64,000 nucleotides of DNA from contig NZ_JABKAU010000008.1 of the NCBI RefSeq assembly GCF_013377885.1, forward strand, positions 62,001 through 126,000. Direction: 5' to 3'. A program made the translations under genes and the position numbers. This document shows, piece by piece, positions 1 through 8,283 of the stretch (position 1 is the stretch's first letter; each line of letters begins with the position of its first letter). The DNA comes from Hymenobacter lapidiphilus. GTDB lineage: Bacteria; Bacteroidota; Bacteroidia; Cytophagales; Hymenobacteraceae. The notes beneath the pieces are model-generated. The model was given only the letters and a program-made list of their open reading frames with translations. It was not told where the DNA came from and did not search any database.

Positions 1-1483
1 CCGGTAGCGGCAGTACCAGCTCCGTACCGTCGGGCGACACCACGGCCAGGCCGCCGCGGGCTTCCATTACCAACTGCACGGCGCGGGCGAGGCTCGCATC
101 GTCGCAGCCCACGGCCGTGATGTTGTGCGAATCGTGGCCGACGCTGCTGGCCAGCGCGCCGCCTTTCAGCCCGAAACCCTGGATGAAGGCCACGGCCGGT
201 GGGGCCGCGTGGTAACGGTTCACGACGGTGAGCTTCAGCATGTCGCGGCTCAGGTCGGGCACTACGAGGCCGTTTTCCACCAGCGCTGGCTCATCGTGGC
301 GGGCCGTAATCAGCTGCCCGTCGAAGCACTCGATGAGTCGGACAGTTGCGTTGGTGTCTGGCTGGCTTTTACTCATCGAACTGCCGTTGATCTTTTCAAG
401 GCTTACCTCGAAATCTTGGGCCTCCATGTGGTGGGGCGTGAAGTTGTTGACGACTTCCACCGGCGCGGCGGCAATTAAGGTTTCGCCGTTTTCGGCCACC
501 AGCACGCCATCAAGGTAGGTCTGGCGGACTTTGAAATCTACCAGGTTTTCTACCACGATAAAGTCGGCCGGGTCGCCTTCGCGGAGCAGGCCCACAGGCA
601 GGCGGTAGTGCTCGACGGGGTTGCGGCAGGCCACGCGCAGCACCTGCAGTACGTCCTGGCCGCGTGCCACGGCCCGTTGCACGAGCTGGTTGATGTGGCC
701 CAGCAACAGCGTGTCGGGGTGCTTGTCGTCGGAGCAGAACATCATCTGCGCGTAATGCTCGGGCAGCAGGTCAATCAGGGCCTCGAAGTTGCGGGCCGCC
801 GAGCCCTCGCGAATCAGGATTTTCATGCCGGCCGCCAGTTTATCCACAGCCTCGTTGGCCATAAAACACTCGTGGTCGGTGCTGATGCCGGCTTCGGCGT
901 AGCGGCGCGCATCTTCCCCCAGCAGGCCGGGAGCGTGGCCGTCTACGGGACGGTTGTAGCGCTGGGCCAGAGCAATCTTCTCCATCACGCCAGCGTCGCG
1001 GCTCAACACGCCGGGCCAGTTCATCATCTCGGCCAGGTAGCCGATTTCGGGGTGGTCGCGGAACAGCTCCTCGATATCAGCGGCCGTTATTTCGGCGCCA
1101 GCTGTTTCGAAAGGGGTGGCCGGCACGCAGGAGGGGGCACCGAAGCAGAACTTGAACGGCACCTGCGCGGCGTTGGCCAGCATATACTTCACGCCGGCCA
1201 CGCCCAGTACGTTACCGATTTCGTGCGGGTCGGATACGGTGGCAACGGTGCCATGGCGCACGGCTAGGCGGGCAAACTCGGAGGGCACCAGCAGCGAGCT
1301 TTCCACGTGCACGTGGGCATCCACGAAACCCGGCAGGGCGTAGGGCAGGGCTGGGTCGGGCGCGGTAGCCCCCAGCGGCTCGATTTGCCGGATTCGGCCC
1401 CCGGCTACGTGTACCGTAGCGGGGGTTATGGTATTGCTGAACAGGTTGATAACGTTGGCCTGAAGCGAGAAATCGGCGGACAT
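1..1483 (-). CDS. ade: Adenine deaminase, 3' end cut by the window edge
   Basis: This enzyme hydrolyses adenine to hypoxanthine and ammonia in purine salvage, and belongs to the amidohydrolase superfamily. The reverse strand reads from an ATG at 1483 (MSADFSLQANVINLF) without a stop to the left edge, so the C-terminus is missing. The early strand GFVDAHVHVESS carries the HxH metal motif, and VDGHAPGL and CSDDKHPD are conserved stretches of adenine deaminases further in. The segment GFGLKGGALASSVGHDSHN near the visible end belongs to the C-terminal domain. About 494 residues are visible, against a usual length of roughly 540-600. The next gene starts 84 bases away on the opposite strand, so the two are divergently transcribed. 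The family call is firm; the exact C-terminus cannot be seen. Confidence 0.93.
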   Translation of the reverse strand, partial: MSADFSLQANVINLFSNTITPATVHVAGGRIRQIEPLGATAPDPALPYALPGFVDAHVHVESSLLVPSEFARLAVRHGTVATVSDPHEIGNVLGVAGVKYMLANAAQVPFKFCFGAPSCVPATPFETAGAEITAADIEELFRDHPEIGYLAEMMNWPGVLSRDAGVMEKIALAQRYNRPVDGHAPGLLGEDARRYAEAGISTDHECFMANEAVDKLAAGMKILIREGSAARNFEALIDLLPEHYAQMMFCSDDKHPDTLLLGHINQLVQRAVARGQDVLQVLRVACRNPVEHYRLPVGLLREGDPADFIVVENLVDFKVRQTYLDGVLVAENGETLIAAAPVEVVNNFTPHHMEAQDFEVSLEKINGSSMSKSQPDTNATVRLIECFDGQLITARHDEPALVENGLVVPDLSRDMLKLTVVNRYHAAPPAVAFIQGFGLKGGALASSVGHDSHNITAVGCDDASLARAVQLVMEARGGLAVVSPDGTELVLPLP

Positions 1484-1544
1484 AAGCAGAGCAGAAGATG
1501 CAGGGAAAAAGCGGGCCGCAGGGCGGCGGGCGGGTAAAGAACCG

Positions 1545-1552
1545 TATATTTG
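1545..1552 (+). promoter_or_regulatory. Bacteroidota-type -7 box (TATATTTG)
   Basis: The octamer matches the TAnnTTTG -7 consensus known for Bacteroidota sigma factors. It lies 15 bases before the GTG of the small lipoprotein. No good -33 TTTG partner is visible at 19-21 bases upstream, so the call rests on the -7 element alone. Confidence 0.4.
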
Positions 1553-1567
1553 CCCAAAATCCGCGCC

Positions 1568-1726
1568 GTGAGAAAGATTGTGACTTTGCTGCTGGTCGCC
1601 TGTATTGGGGGCTCGGGCCTGCTAACCGCAGGCTGCGCTACCCGCTCGACTCTTCAGAAAAAAACGGCCAGCTACAAGCGTAAGGCCAAGTCCGGCAAGA
1701 TTCCCTGTCCCTGCGATAAGAACTAA
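1568..1726 (+). CDS. Small lipoprotein, GTG start, 52 residues
   Basis: This 52-codon frame starts with GTG and reads VRKIVTLLLVAC, then a hydrophobic segment ending in the lipobox LLTAGC, and a basic tail that finishes in PCPCDKN. The positively charged start, hydrophobic stretch and Cys-terminated lipobox together indicate a type II signal peptide, so the product is expected to be a lipid-anchored envelope protein of about 30 mature residues. A TAnnTTTG box lies just upstream. It is too short for most gene callers. The function is unknown; the CPC near the end could bind metal or form a disulfide, which is only a guess. Confidence 0.6.
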   Translation: MRKIVTLLLVACIGGSGLLTAGCATRSTLQKKTASYKRKAKSGKIPCPCDKN

Positions 1727-1790
1727 AAGGCAACCAGCCGGCGGGATTCCTGCCGGCTCCTTGCTGTTACTGCCCCTTACCAGCCCGCCC

Positions 1791-2183
1791 ATGCCCGACG
1801 AATCGCCCTTAGCCGCCTTGCAAAACGCCGCCGAAGCTGTCCGCCACCAACTGCGCCTCAATACCTACGACGCCGCCGCTGTGCAGCGCCTCGACGAGTT
1901 CATTGAAGTGCAGCGGCCCACCATCAAGGATGACGAGCGCGAAGGGGTGATTAAGGCCCTGGGCTGCTTTTTGGGCCAGTGCATGGTGCAGACCTACGGC
2001 GCCACTTGGGCCCAGAACCCGCAGGGGGTAACGGGCGTGGGTATCAGCGACGCGCATTTTTTCAACCCTTTCTACCGCGTGGGCGAGCAGCTGGCAAAAG
2101 GCCCCGCACAATCGGTAGCGGCCTTTTTTGCGAGCGTACCCGAGCGTATGGCGAGCCTGCCCGCGCGTAAAACCTGGATTTAG
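1791..2183 (+). CDS. Hypothetical cytoplasmic protein, 130 residues
   Basis: This is a soluble protein with no signal peptide or membrane segment. The ATG at 1791 (MPDESPLAALQNAA) is preferred over the upstream TTG at 1761, whose extra residues are leucine and proline rich and look like untranslated sequence. The N-terminal half is helical (AAEAVRHQL, DEFIEVQRPTI); the central part, GVIKALGCFLGQCMVQTYGATW, is the likely conserved core. Its TAG stop is immediately followed by the spacer before cmk on the same strand, so the two are probably co-transcribed. I do not recognise a function, although small proteins of this layout (DUF3806-like) are known in related bacteria. Confidence 0.75.
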   Translation: MPDESPLAALQNAAEAVRHQLRLNTYDAAAVQRLDEFIEVQRPTIKDDEREGVIKALGCFLGQCMVQTYGATWAQNPQGVTGVGISDAHFFNPFYRVGEQLAKGPAQSVAAFFASVPERMASLPARKTWI

Positions 2184-2221
2184 TGAACTCTCCATCCGAA
2201 CCCGGCCGTCCCGACCTTGCT

Positions 2222-2917
2222 ATGCAGAAAATTGTCATTGCCATCGACGGCTATTCTTCGTGCGGCAAAAGCACCACGGCCAAGGCTGTGGCCGCCGAGC
2301 TGGGCTACGCCTACATCGATACCGGCGCTATGTATCGGGGCGTTACGCTGTATCTGCTCGAAAACGGCATTGCTTTCGACGATTTGCCCCGCATCGAGCA
2401 GGCCTTGCACGAAATGCAGGTCAGCTTTAAGCGCAACCGCCAGACCGGCCGCAACGAGCTGTGCCTCGACGGCAAGGTTCGGGAAGATGAAATCCGGCAG
2501 ATGCGCATTTCCAACTCGGTGAGCGAGGTGTCGGGGTTGCCGCTGGTGCGCCACGCCATGGTGCGCCAGCAGCAGCAGATGGCTCGCCGCCGCGGCGTGG
2601 TGATGGACGGACGCGACATCGGCACCACCGTTTTCCCCGATGCCGAAGTGAAGGTGTTTATGACGGCCGAGGTGCTCACCCGCGCCCTGCGCCGCCAGGA
2701 GGAGCTGGCCACCAAAAACGAGCATGTGCCGGTGGAGGACATTGTAGACAACCTGCAGAAGCGCGACCACCTCGACTCGACCCGCACCGAAAGCCCCCTG
2801 CGTCGTGCCTCCGACGCCGTGCTGCTCGACACCACCCACATGATGATTGACGAACAGGTAGATTTTGTACTGGAGCGCGTGTCGGCTGCCCTGTTTTCGC
2901 GGGCTGCGAAGGTCTGA
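2222..2917 (+). CDS. cmk: Cytidylate kinase
   Basis: Cmk phosphorylates CMP and dCMP with ATP in pyrimidine nucleotide supply. The protein has the P-loop GYSSCGKST at residues 10-18, the CMP-binding segment DTGAMYRGVTLY, the central MDGRDIGTTVFPDAEVKVF and the LID-type RALRRQEEL. With the ATG at 2222 it has 231 residues, the normal length for the family. An in-frame GTG at 2183 would add 13 residues that look like leader, and it overlaps the stop of the upstream gene, so 2222 is chosen. A cysteine replaces the more usual glycine or serine in the P-loop, as in other Bacteroidota versions. The ispH gene follows on the same strand after 224 bases. Confidence 0.95.
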   Translation: MQKIVIAIDGYSSCGKSTTAKAVAAELGYAYIDTGAMYRGVTLYLLENGIAFDDLPRIEQALHEMQVSFKRNRQTGRNELCLDGKVREDEIRQMRISNSVSEVSGLPLVRHAMVRQQQQMARRRGVVMDGRDIGTTVFPDAEVKVFMTAEVLTRALRRQEELATKNEHVPVEDIVDNLQKRDHLDSTRTESPLRRASDAVLLDTTHMMIDEQVDFVLERVSAALFSRAAKV

Positions 2918-3094
2918 GGCATAACGTTGCGTTAATCAAGTAAGCATCAACTACCCAGGCGCGACCTAAACTGCCGCCGCTGTTGTTGTTACAGAAGCTG
3001 GCCCGCAATTCGCGGGGTCGGGCTTGTCGGCGGCCTGAGTCCGCTTTCTGTCTTCCCGCTTATTGGCCGAAACCGGCCAGCCAGCCAGAACGAA

Positions 3095-3126
3095 AGCTGT
3101 TAGCTAGTGGCTGACAGCTAACAGCT
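3095..3126. repeat. 11-bp inverted repeat in the ispH leader
   Basis: AGCTGTTAGCT and its exact reverse complement AGCTAACAGCT are separated by 10 bases, ending 15 bases before the ispH ATG. A hairpin here would sit in the mRNA leader close to the ribosome-binding region. Part of the same sequence (AGCTGTTAGCT) recurs just upstream of the RND pump gene near 33207. Confidence 0.5.
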
Positions 3127-3141
3127 CAATAAATCACGCGC

Positions 3142-4026
3142 ATGAACGTCCTCATTGATAAGAATTCCGGTTACTGCTTCGGCGTCGAATTCGCCATCCA
3201 GATGGCTGAAGACGAGCTGGCCCACGAGCGTAGCCTGTACTGCCTGGGCGACATCGTGCACAACCGCATGGAAGTGGAGCGCCTGCACGCGTTGGGTTTG
3301 CGCATCATCGACCGGGAGCAGCTCGAAGAAATCCATGATGCCAAGGTGCTGATCCGAGCCCACGGCGAGCCGCCTGCTACCTACGAGCTGGCCCTGCGCA
3401 ACAACCTGGAGCTGATTGACGCTTCCTGCCCCGTGGTGCTCAAGCTGCAGAACCGCGTGAAGCACGCCTTCGACGCATCGAACCGCAAGCAGGGCCAGAT
3501 TGTGATTTACGGCCAGCCTGGCCACGCCGAAGTAGCCGGCCTCACGGGCCAGACGCTCAACCAGGCCATCATCGTGATGACCGAAGCCGACCTCGACCAG
3601 GTAGATTTTACGCGGCCCGTTACGCTGTTTAGCCAGACCACTAAGAGCACGGCCGGTTTCTACCACATGAAGGCCGTTATCGAGGAGCGCATCCTGGCGG
3701 CGGGCGGCTCGCTCGACTCCTTCGATGCCAACGACAGCATTTGCCGGCAGGTGAGCAACCGCGAGCCGGCCCTGCGCATTTTCGCCCAGCAGCACGATGT
3801 TATCATCTTTGTGAGCGGGCGCAAAAGCTCCAATGGCAAGGCCCTGTTCTCGGTTGTCAACCAAACCAATCCGCGCAGCTACTTCGTGGAAAACGAGCAG
3901 GAGTTGGACGAGGCCTGGTTCCACGAGGCCGAATCGGTGGGCATCTGCGGAGCCACCAGCACCCCCATGTGGCTGATGGAGCGCGTGAAGGGTCGTATTG
4001 AGGAAGTGGGGGAGCTGATTGGGTGA
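3142..4026 (+). CDS. ispH: 4-hydroxy-3-methylbut-2-enyl diphosphate reductase
   Basis: IspH carries out the last step of the MEP isoprenoid pathway, reducing HMBPP to IPP and DMAPP with a [4Fe-4S] cluster. The three cluster cysteines are visible at C12 (GYCFGV), C96 (ASCPVV) and C201 (SICRQV). The substrate-binding histidines and acid-base glutamate appear in AHGEP, GHAEVAG and SQTTKST. The length is 294 residues and the ATG at 3142 starts directly with the conserved N-terminal strand. An 11-bp hairpin lies in the leader and a perfect 50-bp palindrome begins 15 bases after the stop, where it could act as a transcript end or mRNA stabiliser. Confidence 0.96.
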   Translation: MNVLIDKNSGYCFGVEFAIQMAEDELAHERSLYCLGDIVHNRMEVERLHALGLRIIDREQLEEIHDAKVLIRAHGEPPATYELALRNNLELIDASCPVVLKLQNRVKHAFDASNRKQGQIVIYGQPGHAEVAGLTGQTLNQAIIVMTEADLDQVDFTRPVTLFSQTTKSTAGFYHMKAVIEERILAAGGSLDSFDANDSICRQVSNREPALRIFAQQHDVIIFVSGRKSSNGKALFSVVNQTNPRSYFVENEQELDEAWFHEAESVGICGATSTPMWLMERVKGRIEEVGELIG

Positions 4027-4040
4027 AGTAAGCCCTTAGG

Positions 4041-4147
4041 CCACCTGTCATTCAGAGCAAAGCGAAGAATCTCGCGTGCTGACGTTGAACTACCTTTGTT
4101 CAACGTCAGCACGCGAGATTCTTCGCTTTGCTCTGAATGACAGGTGG
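4041..4147. repeat. Palindrome family A copy 1, perfect 50-bp stem
   Basis: Positions 4041-4090 are the exact reverse complement of 4098-4147 with a 7-base loop. The outer part carries the family signature GTCATTCAGAGC...GAAGAATCTCGCG; the inner part (TGACGTTGAAC) is unique to this copy. It fills the space between ispH and the DUF502 gene. At least eight other family members occur in the window. Confidence 0.9.
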
Positions 4148-4181
4148 TCTCACACAGCCACCATTAACCAAGCAACAACCC

Positions 4182-4736
4182 ATGCGCCGGTACCTTAACT
4201 ACTTCCTCAGCGGCTTCCTGATTGTGGCCCCTATTGGGCTCACGGCGTACATTTTGTTTGCGTTGCTGCGCTGGCTCGACGACCTGTTTGCGGGCCTGAG
4301 CTTCGACATACCCGGCCTGGGGCTGCTGGTGGCCGTGCTGCTGATTACGGCTGTGGGCTTCGTGGCCAAGTCGTTTCTGGTGCGGCCCTTCCTCATCATC
4401 ACCGAGCGGGTGCTGCACCGCACGCCCCTGGTCAGCATTATCTATTCGAGCCTGAAGGATTTGTTTGACGCCTTTGTGGGCGACAACCAAAAGTTCAACC
4501 GCCCGGTGCTGGTGCGCCTCAATAGCACCGACGAGGTGTTCAAGATGGGCTTCGTTACTCAGCCCAGCATGACCGCCATCACCCGCGACGACCTGCTGGC
4601 CGTGTATTTCCCGCACTCCTACAACTTCTCGGGCGAGCTGGTGCTGGTACCCGTCGAAAACGTAACCTACCTGGAGTTGCCCAGCAGCGAAATCATGAAG
4701 TTCATCGTGTCGGGGGGCGTGTCGCGGCTGGGGTAG
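4182..4736 (+). CDS. DUF502 family membrane protein
   Basis: This 184-residue inner-membrane protein has two N-terminal transmembrane helices (SGFLIVAPIGLTAYILFALL and LGLLVAVLLITAVGFVAKS), followed by the conserved DUF502 body: LVSIIYSSLKDLFDAF, then a soluble beta-rich region with FVTQPSM and YFPHSYN. DUF502 proteins have no established biochemical role in bacteria. The ATG at 4182 is used because the frame before it lies inside the repeat at 4041-4147. The next gene, also a small membrane protein, is on the same strand. Confidence 0.88.
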   Translation: MRRYLNYFLSGFLIVAPIGLTAYILFALLRWLDDLFAGLSFDIPGLGLLVAVLLITAVGFVAKSFLVRPFLIITERVLHRTPLVSIIYSSLKDLFDAFVGDNQKFNRPVLVRLNSTDEVFKMGFVTQPSMTAITRDDLLAVYFPHSYNFSGELVLVPVENVTYLELPSSEIMKFIVSGGVSRLG

Positions 4737-4887
4737 CTATCTGTCATCCTACACCCAGCTTCAACCGCTTCAGCTGCCACTTTCAACGCTTCGGGGGTAG
4801 CTAGCAAAGGTTGAGCAACTATTGATTTAGGAAATGCAGTGGAAAGGCTATATTTATTCCAGTCAACCACTTAACCTCCTCCCGCTC

Positions 4888-5175
4888 ATGGAAACTACCG
4901 ACCGCGACCCTCAACTCTGGCGCCTGGCCCGCCAACGTGCCAAATTCAAGTCCGGCCTGCTCACGTACCTGCTTGTAAATGCCTTGCTGTGGGTTATATG
5001 GTCTTTCACGGGCCGCGACTCCAGCCCCATTCCGTGGCCGCTGTGGGTGTCGTTCTTCTGGGGTATCGGGGTGGTTATCCGCGGGCTGAAAGCCTATGGG
5101 AACCTGGGCTGGGCCGACAGCTCGGAGCGCGAGTACGAGAAGCTGCTGCGCCAGCAGCGCAACGAGCTGCGCTAA
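4888..5175 (+). CDS. 2TM domain-containing small membrane protein
   Basis: This 95-residue protein begins METTDRDPQLWRLARQRAKF, then has two hydrophobic helices (YLLVNALLWVIWSF and WPLWVSFFWGIGVVIRG) and a charged C-terminal tail ending in EKLLRQQRNELR. This is the layout of the 2TM domain (PF13239) found in Bacteroidota, sometimes attached to histidine kinases but here free-standing. An upstream start at 4834 is possible but adds a non-conserved leader that overlaps an AT-rich promoter-like stretch (TATATTTA at 4849), so 4888 is preferred. Its role is unknown. Confidence 0.8.
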   Translation: METTDRDPQLWRLARQRAKFKSGLLTYLLVNALLWVIWSFTGRDSSPIPWPLWVSFFWGIGVVIRGLKAYGNLGWADSSEREYEKLLRQQRNELR

Positions 5176-5253
5176 CCGGCACACGACCCAGAATGGGGTC
5201 GGCTATCGGCCGGGTTGGGCAACCTTCCCGGCCGGGCACGGGTTAGGGGTACC

Positions 5254-6378
5254 ATGAAACCCCGCTACTTCCTGCCCTTTCTGCTGGCTCCGCTGGCCCT
5301 GAGTTCTGCCGTAACGCCCGGCCCCGCGCCGGCCGCCGATGTCAACCTGAGTAAAATAAAACTGCCGTCCGGCTTCAGCATCAGCTACTTCGCCCAGAAC
5401 GTGAAGAGTGCCCGCGAGCTGGCCCTGGGTCCCGACGGTACGGTGTACGTGGGTACTAAAACCGACAAGGTGTACGCCCTGCCCGACCGTAACAAAGACG
5501 GCCGCGCCGATGAGGTGATTACGCTGGCCACCGGCCTGAATGCGCCCAACGGCGTGGCCGTACGCAACGGCAGCCTTTACGTGGCTGAAATCAACCGCAT
5601 CCTGCGCTACGACAACGTGGGCACCAGGCTCAAGCAGCCGCCCAAGCCGGTCGTCGTCAGCACCGCGCTGCCCGATAAGGACTGGCACGGCTACCGCTAC
5701 ATTGCCTTCGGGCCCGACGACAAGCTGTATGTGCCGGTGGGCGCGCCCTGCAACAGCTGCCTGCCCGAAACGCCCATCTACGCCACCATCAACCGCATGA
5801 ACCCCGACGGCTCGGGCCTCGAAACCTTTGCCTATGGCGTGCGCAACACCGTTGGCTTCGATTGGAGCCCCAGGGATAAGGCGCTTTGGTTTACCGACAA
5901 CGGCCGTGATAAACTCGGCGACAACACCCCAGCCGACGAGCTGAACCGTGCCACCAAGCCCGGCCAGCACTTCGGCTTCCCGTACTTTTTTGCCGGCGAC
6001 GTGCCCGACCCCGAGTTTGGGAAGGGCAAATCGGCCGCTACCTATGTGAAGCCGGCCCGCAAGCTGGGGCCGCACGTGGCGGCGCTGGGCATGAAGTTCT
6101 ACACCGGCAAGCAGTTCCCGGCCAAATACCACAACCAGATTCTGATTCCGGAGCACGGTTCCTGGAACCGGAGCAGCAAAATCGGCTACCGCATCACCCT
6201 GGTTACGCTCGATGCCGCCGGCCAGCAGGCCACTGGCTACCAGACCTTCGCCGAAGGCTGGCTGCAGGGCCAGAAGTCCTGGGGCCGCCCCGTTGCCCTG
6301 CTGGTAATGCCCGACGGCTCCATCCTTGTGAGCGACGACCAGAACGATGCAGTGTACCGGATCAGCTACAAGGGGTGA
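5254..6378 (+). CDS. Secreted sorbosone/glucose dehydrogenase-like beta-propeller protein
   Basis: The product has a signal peptide (MKPRYFLPFLLAPLALSSAV, cleaved near APAAD), followed by a six-bladed propeller typical of PQQ-dependent sugar dehydrogenases and L-sorbosone dehydrogenases. Conserved pieces include LALGPDGTVYVGT, GLNAPNGVAV, HGYRYIAFGPDDKLYV, AYGVRNTVGFDWSP, FTDNGRD and HGSWNRSSKIGYR. With the ATG at 5254 it has 374 residues. No CxxCH haem motif is present, so electrons would have to leave through another carrier, if the protein is a dehydrogenase at all; many relatives are uncharacterised. It is followed by a composite repeat (family B). Confidence 0.85.
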   Translation: MKPRYFLPFLLAPLALSSAVTPGPAPAADVNLSKIKLPSGFSISYFAQNVKSARELALGPDGTVYVGTKTDKVYALPDRNKDGRADEVITLATGLNAPNGVAVRNGSLYVAEINRILRYDNVGTRLKQPPKPVVVSTALPDKDWHGYRYIAFGPDDKLYVPVGAPCNSCLPETPIYATINRMNPDGSGLETFAYGVRNTVGFDWSPRDKALWFTDNGRDKLGDNTPADELNRATKPGQHFGFPYFFAGDVPDPEFGKGKSAATYVKPARKLGPHVAALGMKFYTGKQFPAKYHNQILIPEHGSWNRSSKIGYRITLVTLDAAGQQATGYQTFAEGWLQGQKSWGRPVALLVMPDGSILVSDDQNDAVYRISYKG

Positions 6379-6409
6379 GTGTAAGGAGTCGAAAGTTGCG
6401 GAGTGATTT

Positions 6410-6595
6410 GGGAAGAACGACGTAGGAGCGGGGCTTGCCCCCGCCCGCCGTTGAACGGCGCAATGAGCACGTTGTAGGGGCGGGGCTTGTCCCCGCCCGC
6501 CGTTCGCGCCGTTTCAACGGTAATCGTCTAACGGTCCGTTACCGAATCGTTCAACGGCGGGCGGGGACAAGCCCCGCCCCTACGTCGTTCTTCCC
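6410..6595. repeat. Composite GC-rich element, family B copy 1
   Basis: Two forward and one reverse copy of a unit TAGGGGCGGGGCTTGTCCCC plus GCCCGCCGTT are framed by the outer inverted repeat GGGAAGAACGACGTA / TACGTCGTTCTTCCC. The element fills the space between the propeller gene and the RimB-like gene. Related elements are at 12036-12211, 19145-19362 and 21159-21297. Confidence 0.85.
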
Positions 6596-6621
6596 AACTT
6601 TTGACTTAGTATTTTGCCCCC

Positions 6622-7086
6622 ATGAAAAAGCAACGTGAACCCAAGCGCACAGTGGGGCGGCGGGAGCTGGTTGATTTTCCGGCGCTGCAGCTCTGGGGCG
6701 TGGAGGCTAAGGTGGATACCGGCGCCTACACCGGAGCGCTGCATTGCTCCAACATCCACCAGGAAACCGACGCGCAGGGCGTTACGCGCCTGCACGTGCA
6801 GCTACTCGACCCCTCTCATCCGCATTTCGACGGCTCGCCTATGATCTTCGACACGTTCAGTATGCGCGACATTCGCAGCTCGAACGGCGAAGTGCAGCAG
6901 CGCTACGTAATCGAGGCCATTATCCGGCTGTTCGGACAGGATTTCAGCACCGAGTTCTCACTTTCCGACCGTTCCGATATGAAATATCCCGTTCTTGTGG
7001 GCCGGGTGCTGCTGCGCCAAGCCCGGTTGGTGGTTGATGTAGCCCGGCGCAACGTATCGTACAAGTTATTAACGCTTGGTGCTTAG
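6622..7086 (+). CDS. RimB-like retropepsin-fold protease (PF05618)
   Basis: This 154-residue protein belongs to the so-called ATP-dependent zinc protease family, whose fold resembles single-domain retropepsins. The motif KVDTGAYTGALHC holds the aspartate of the DTGA signature, and YPVLVGRVLLRQARLVVDV is the conserved C-terminal strand pair. The family is usually encoded beside RimK, and in Pseudomonas the homologue RimB is part of the rim operon that tunes glutamylation of ribosomal protein S6. Here rimK starts 106 bases downstream on the same strand, which supports a role in removing or trimming RimK-added residues. The substrate has not been shown in this phylum. Confidence 0.85.
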   Translation: MKKQREPKRTVGRRELVDFPALQLWGVEAKVDTGAYTGALHCSNIHQETDAQGVTRLHVQLLDPSHPHFDGSPMIFDTFSMRDIRSSNGEVQQRYVIEAIIRLFGQDFSTEFSLSDRSDMKYPVLVGRVLLRQARLVVDVARRNVSYKLLTLGA

Positions 7087-7157
7087 TTGGTCGTGCCTGG
7101 TGGATAGTTGTCAAAGCGTTATTCGCGCAATTCTCCACATGGCGTTCAACTAAGCAC
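7079..7157. repeat. 11-bp inverted repeat between rimB-like gene and rimK
   Basis: GTGCTTAGTTG at 7079-7089 is complementary to CAACTAAGCAC at 7147-7157, with a 57-base loop. The left arm overlaps the stop codon of the upstream gene. It may fold in the polycistronic mRNA. Confidence 0.4.
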
Positions 7158-7192
7158 TAAGCACCCTTTTCGCCTTTACAGTCTGCACCCTA

Positions 7193-8098
7193 ATGAAAGT
7201 AGCGATTCTATCGCGTGAGCCGAAGCTCTACTCGACCCGCCGGCTGGTGGAAGCTGCCGAGCAGCGCGGCCACGAACCCGTAGTTATCGACCACTTGCAC
7301 TGCAACCTGGTGCTCGAAAAAGGCCAGCCTGGCATTATTTACCAAGGCAAGCGGCTGGAAGGAATCGATGCCATTATCCCGCGCATCGGGGCCTCGGTCA
7401 CGTTCTACGGCTGCGCCGTGGTGCGCCAGTTCGAGATGATGAAGGTGCGCACCGCCATCGACAGCCAGTCGATTGTGCGCAGCCGCGACAAGCTGCGCTC
7501 GATGCAGATACTAAGCCGCGCCGGCGTAGGTATGCCCAAAACGGCCTTCACCAACTACTCCGACGACGTGCCGGCCATGATTGAGCTGGTGGGTGGCGCA
7601 CCGGTTATCATCAAGCTTCTCGAAGGCACTCAGGGCCTGGGCGTGGTGCTGGCCGAGTCGGCCAAGGCGGCTCAGTCGGTTATTGAGGCCTTCCACAACC
7701 TCAAGGCCCGCATTATTGTGCAGGAGTTTATTGCCGAAAGCAAGGGCGCCGACTTGCGCGCCTTTATTGTGAACGGTGAGGTGGTAGGGGCCATGAAGCG
7801 CCAAGGCAAGGAGGGCGAGTTCCGCTCGAATCTGCACCGCGGCGGTTCGGGCAAGCTCGTGAAGCTGAGCCGGGCCGAAAAGGCCGCCGCGTTGTTGGCT
7901 GCCAAGTCGCTGGGGCTGGGCATTGCGGGCGTCGATATGCTGCAGAGTACGCGTGGCCCGCTGGTGCTGGAGGTGAACTCCTCGCCCGGCCTCGAAGGCA
8001 TCGAGCGCGCCACCGGCCTCGACATTGCCGGTAAAGTCATCGAATACACCGAGCAGCTGACCCAGAAGAAGAAATCGACCGACGCGAAGAAGGCGTAG
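7193..8098 (+). CDS. rimK: RimK-type alpha-L-glutamate ligase (ATP-grasp)
   Basis: RimK enzymes add glutamates to the C-terminus of ribosomal protein S6 and can make poly-alpha-glutamate. The 301-residue protein begins [22 protein letters not shown], as RimK does. It has the ATP-grasp lid region ([19 protein letters not shown]), the [15 protein letters not shown] strand and the Mg-binding end [19 protein letters not shown]. It sits between a RimB-like protease and an M14-family deacylase, a neighbourhood that repeats across many bacteria and suggests a modify-and-edit system. A family A palindrome follows its stop. The ATG at 7193 is the only good start. Confidence 0.93.
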   Translation: MKVAILSREPKLYSTRRLVEAAEQRGHEPVVIDHLHCNLVLEKGQPGIIYQGKRLEGIDAIIPRIGASVTFYGCAVVRQFEMMKVRTAIDSQSIVRSRDKLRSMQILSRAGVGMPKTAFTNYSDDVPAMIELVGGAPVIIKLLEGTQGLGVVLAESAKAAQSVIEAFHNLKARIIVQEFIAESKGADLRAFIVNGEVVGAMKRQGKEGEFRSNLHRGGSGKLVKLSRAEKAAALLAAKSLGLGIAGVDMLQSTRGPLVLEVNSSPGLEGIERATGLDIAGKVIEYTEQLTQKKKSTDAKKA

Positions 8099-8119
8099 GT
8101 TGAATGGCTGATGGAAATG

Positions 8120-8235
8120 TCATGCTGAGCGGAGTGCAACGTAGCTGAAGCATCTCGACTGCAATGGTAAGCTCAATGACAGGGTTGCCATTGCAGTCGA
8201 GATGCTTCGGCTACGTTGCACTCCGCTCAGCATGA
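8120..8235. repeat. Palindrome family A copy 2, 48-bp stem
   Basis: Positions 8120-8167 and 8188-8235 are reverse complements with one mismatch and a 20-base loop. The outer signature is TCATGCTGAGCGGAGTGCAACG and the inner part is CATCTCGACTGCAATGG. It separates rimK from the M14 gene. Confidence 0.88.
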
Positions 8236-8283
8236 TACGTTCTTTCGAAACCCTAGCTTCTCAGACCCAATAAACCCCAGATA

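Noticed and set aside
608-1267. Long plus-strand ORF of 219 codons
   Set aside because: It is the antisense of the adenine deaminase gene; only the reverse strand gives recognisable motifs.
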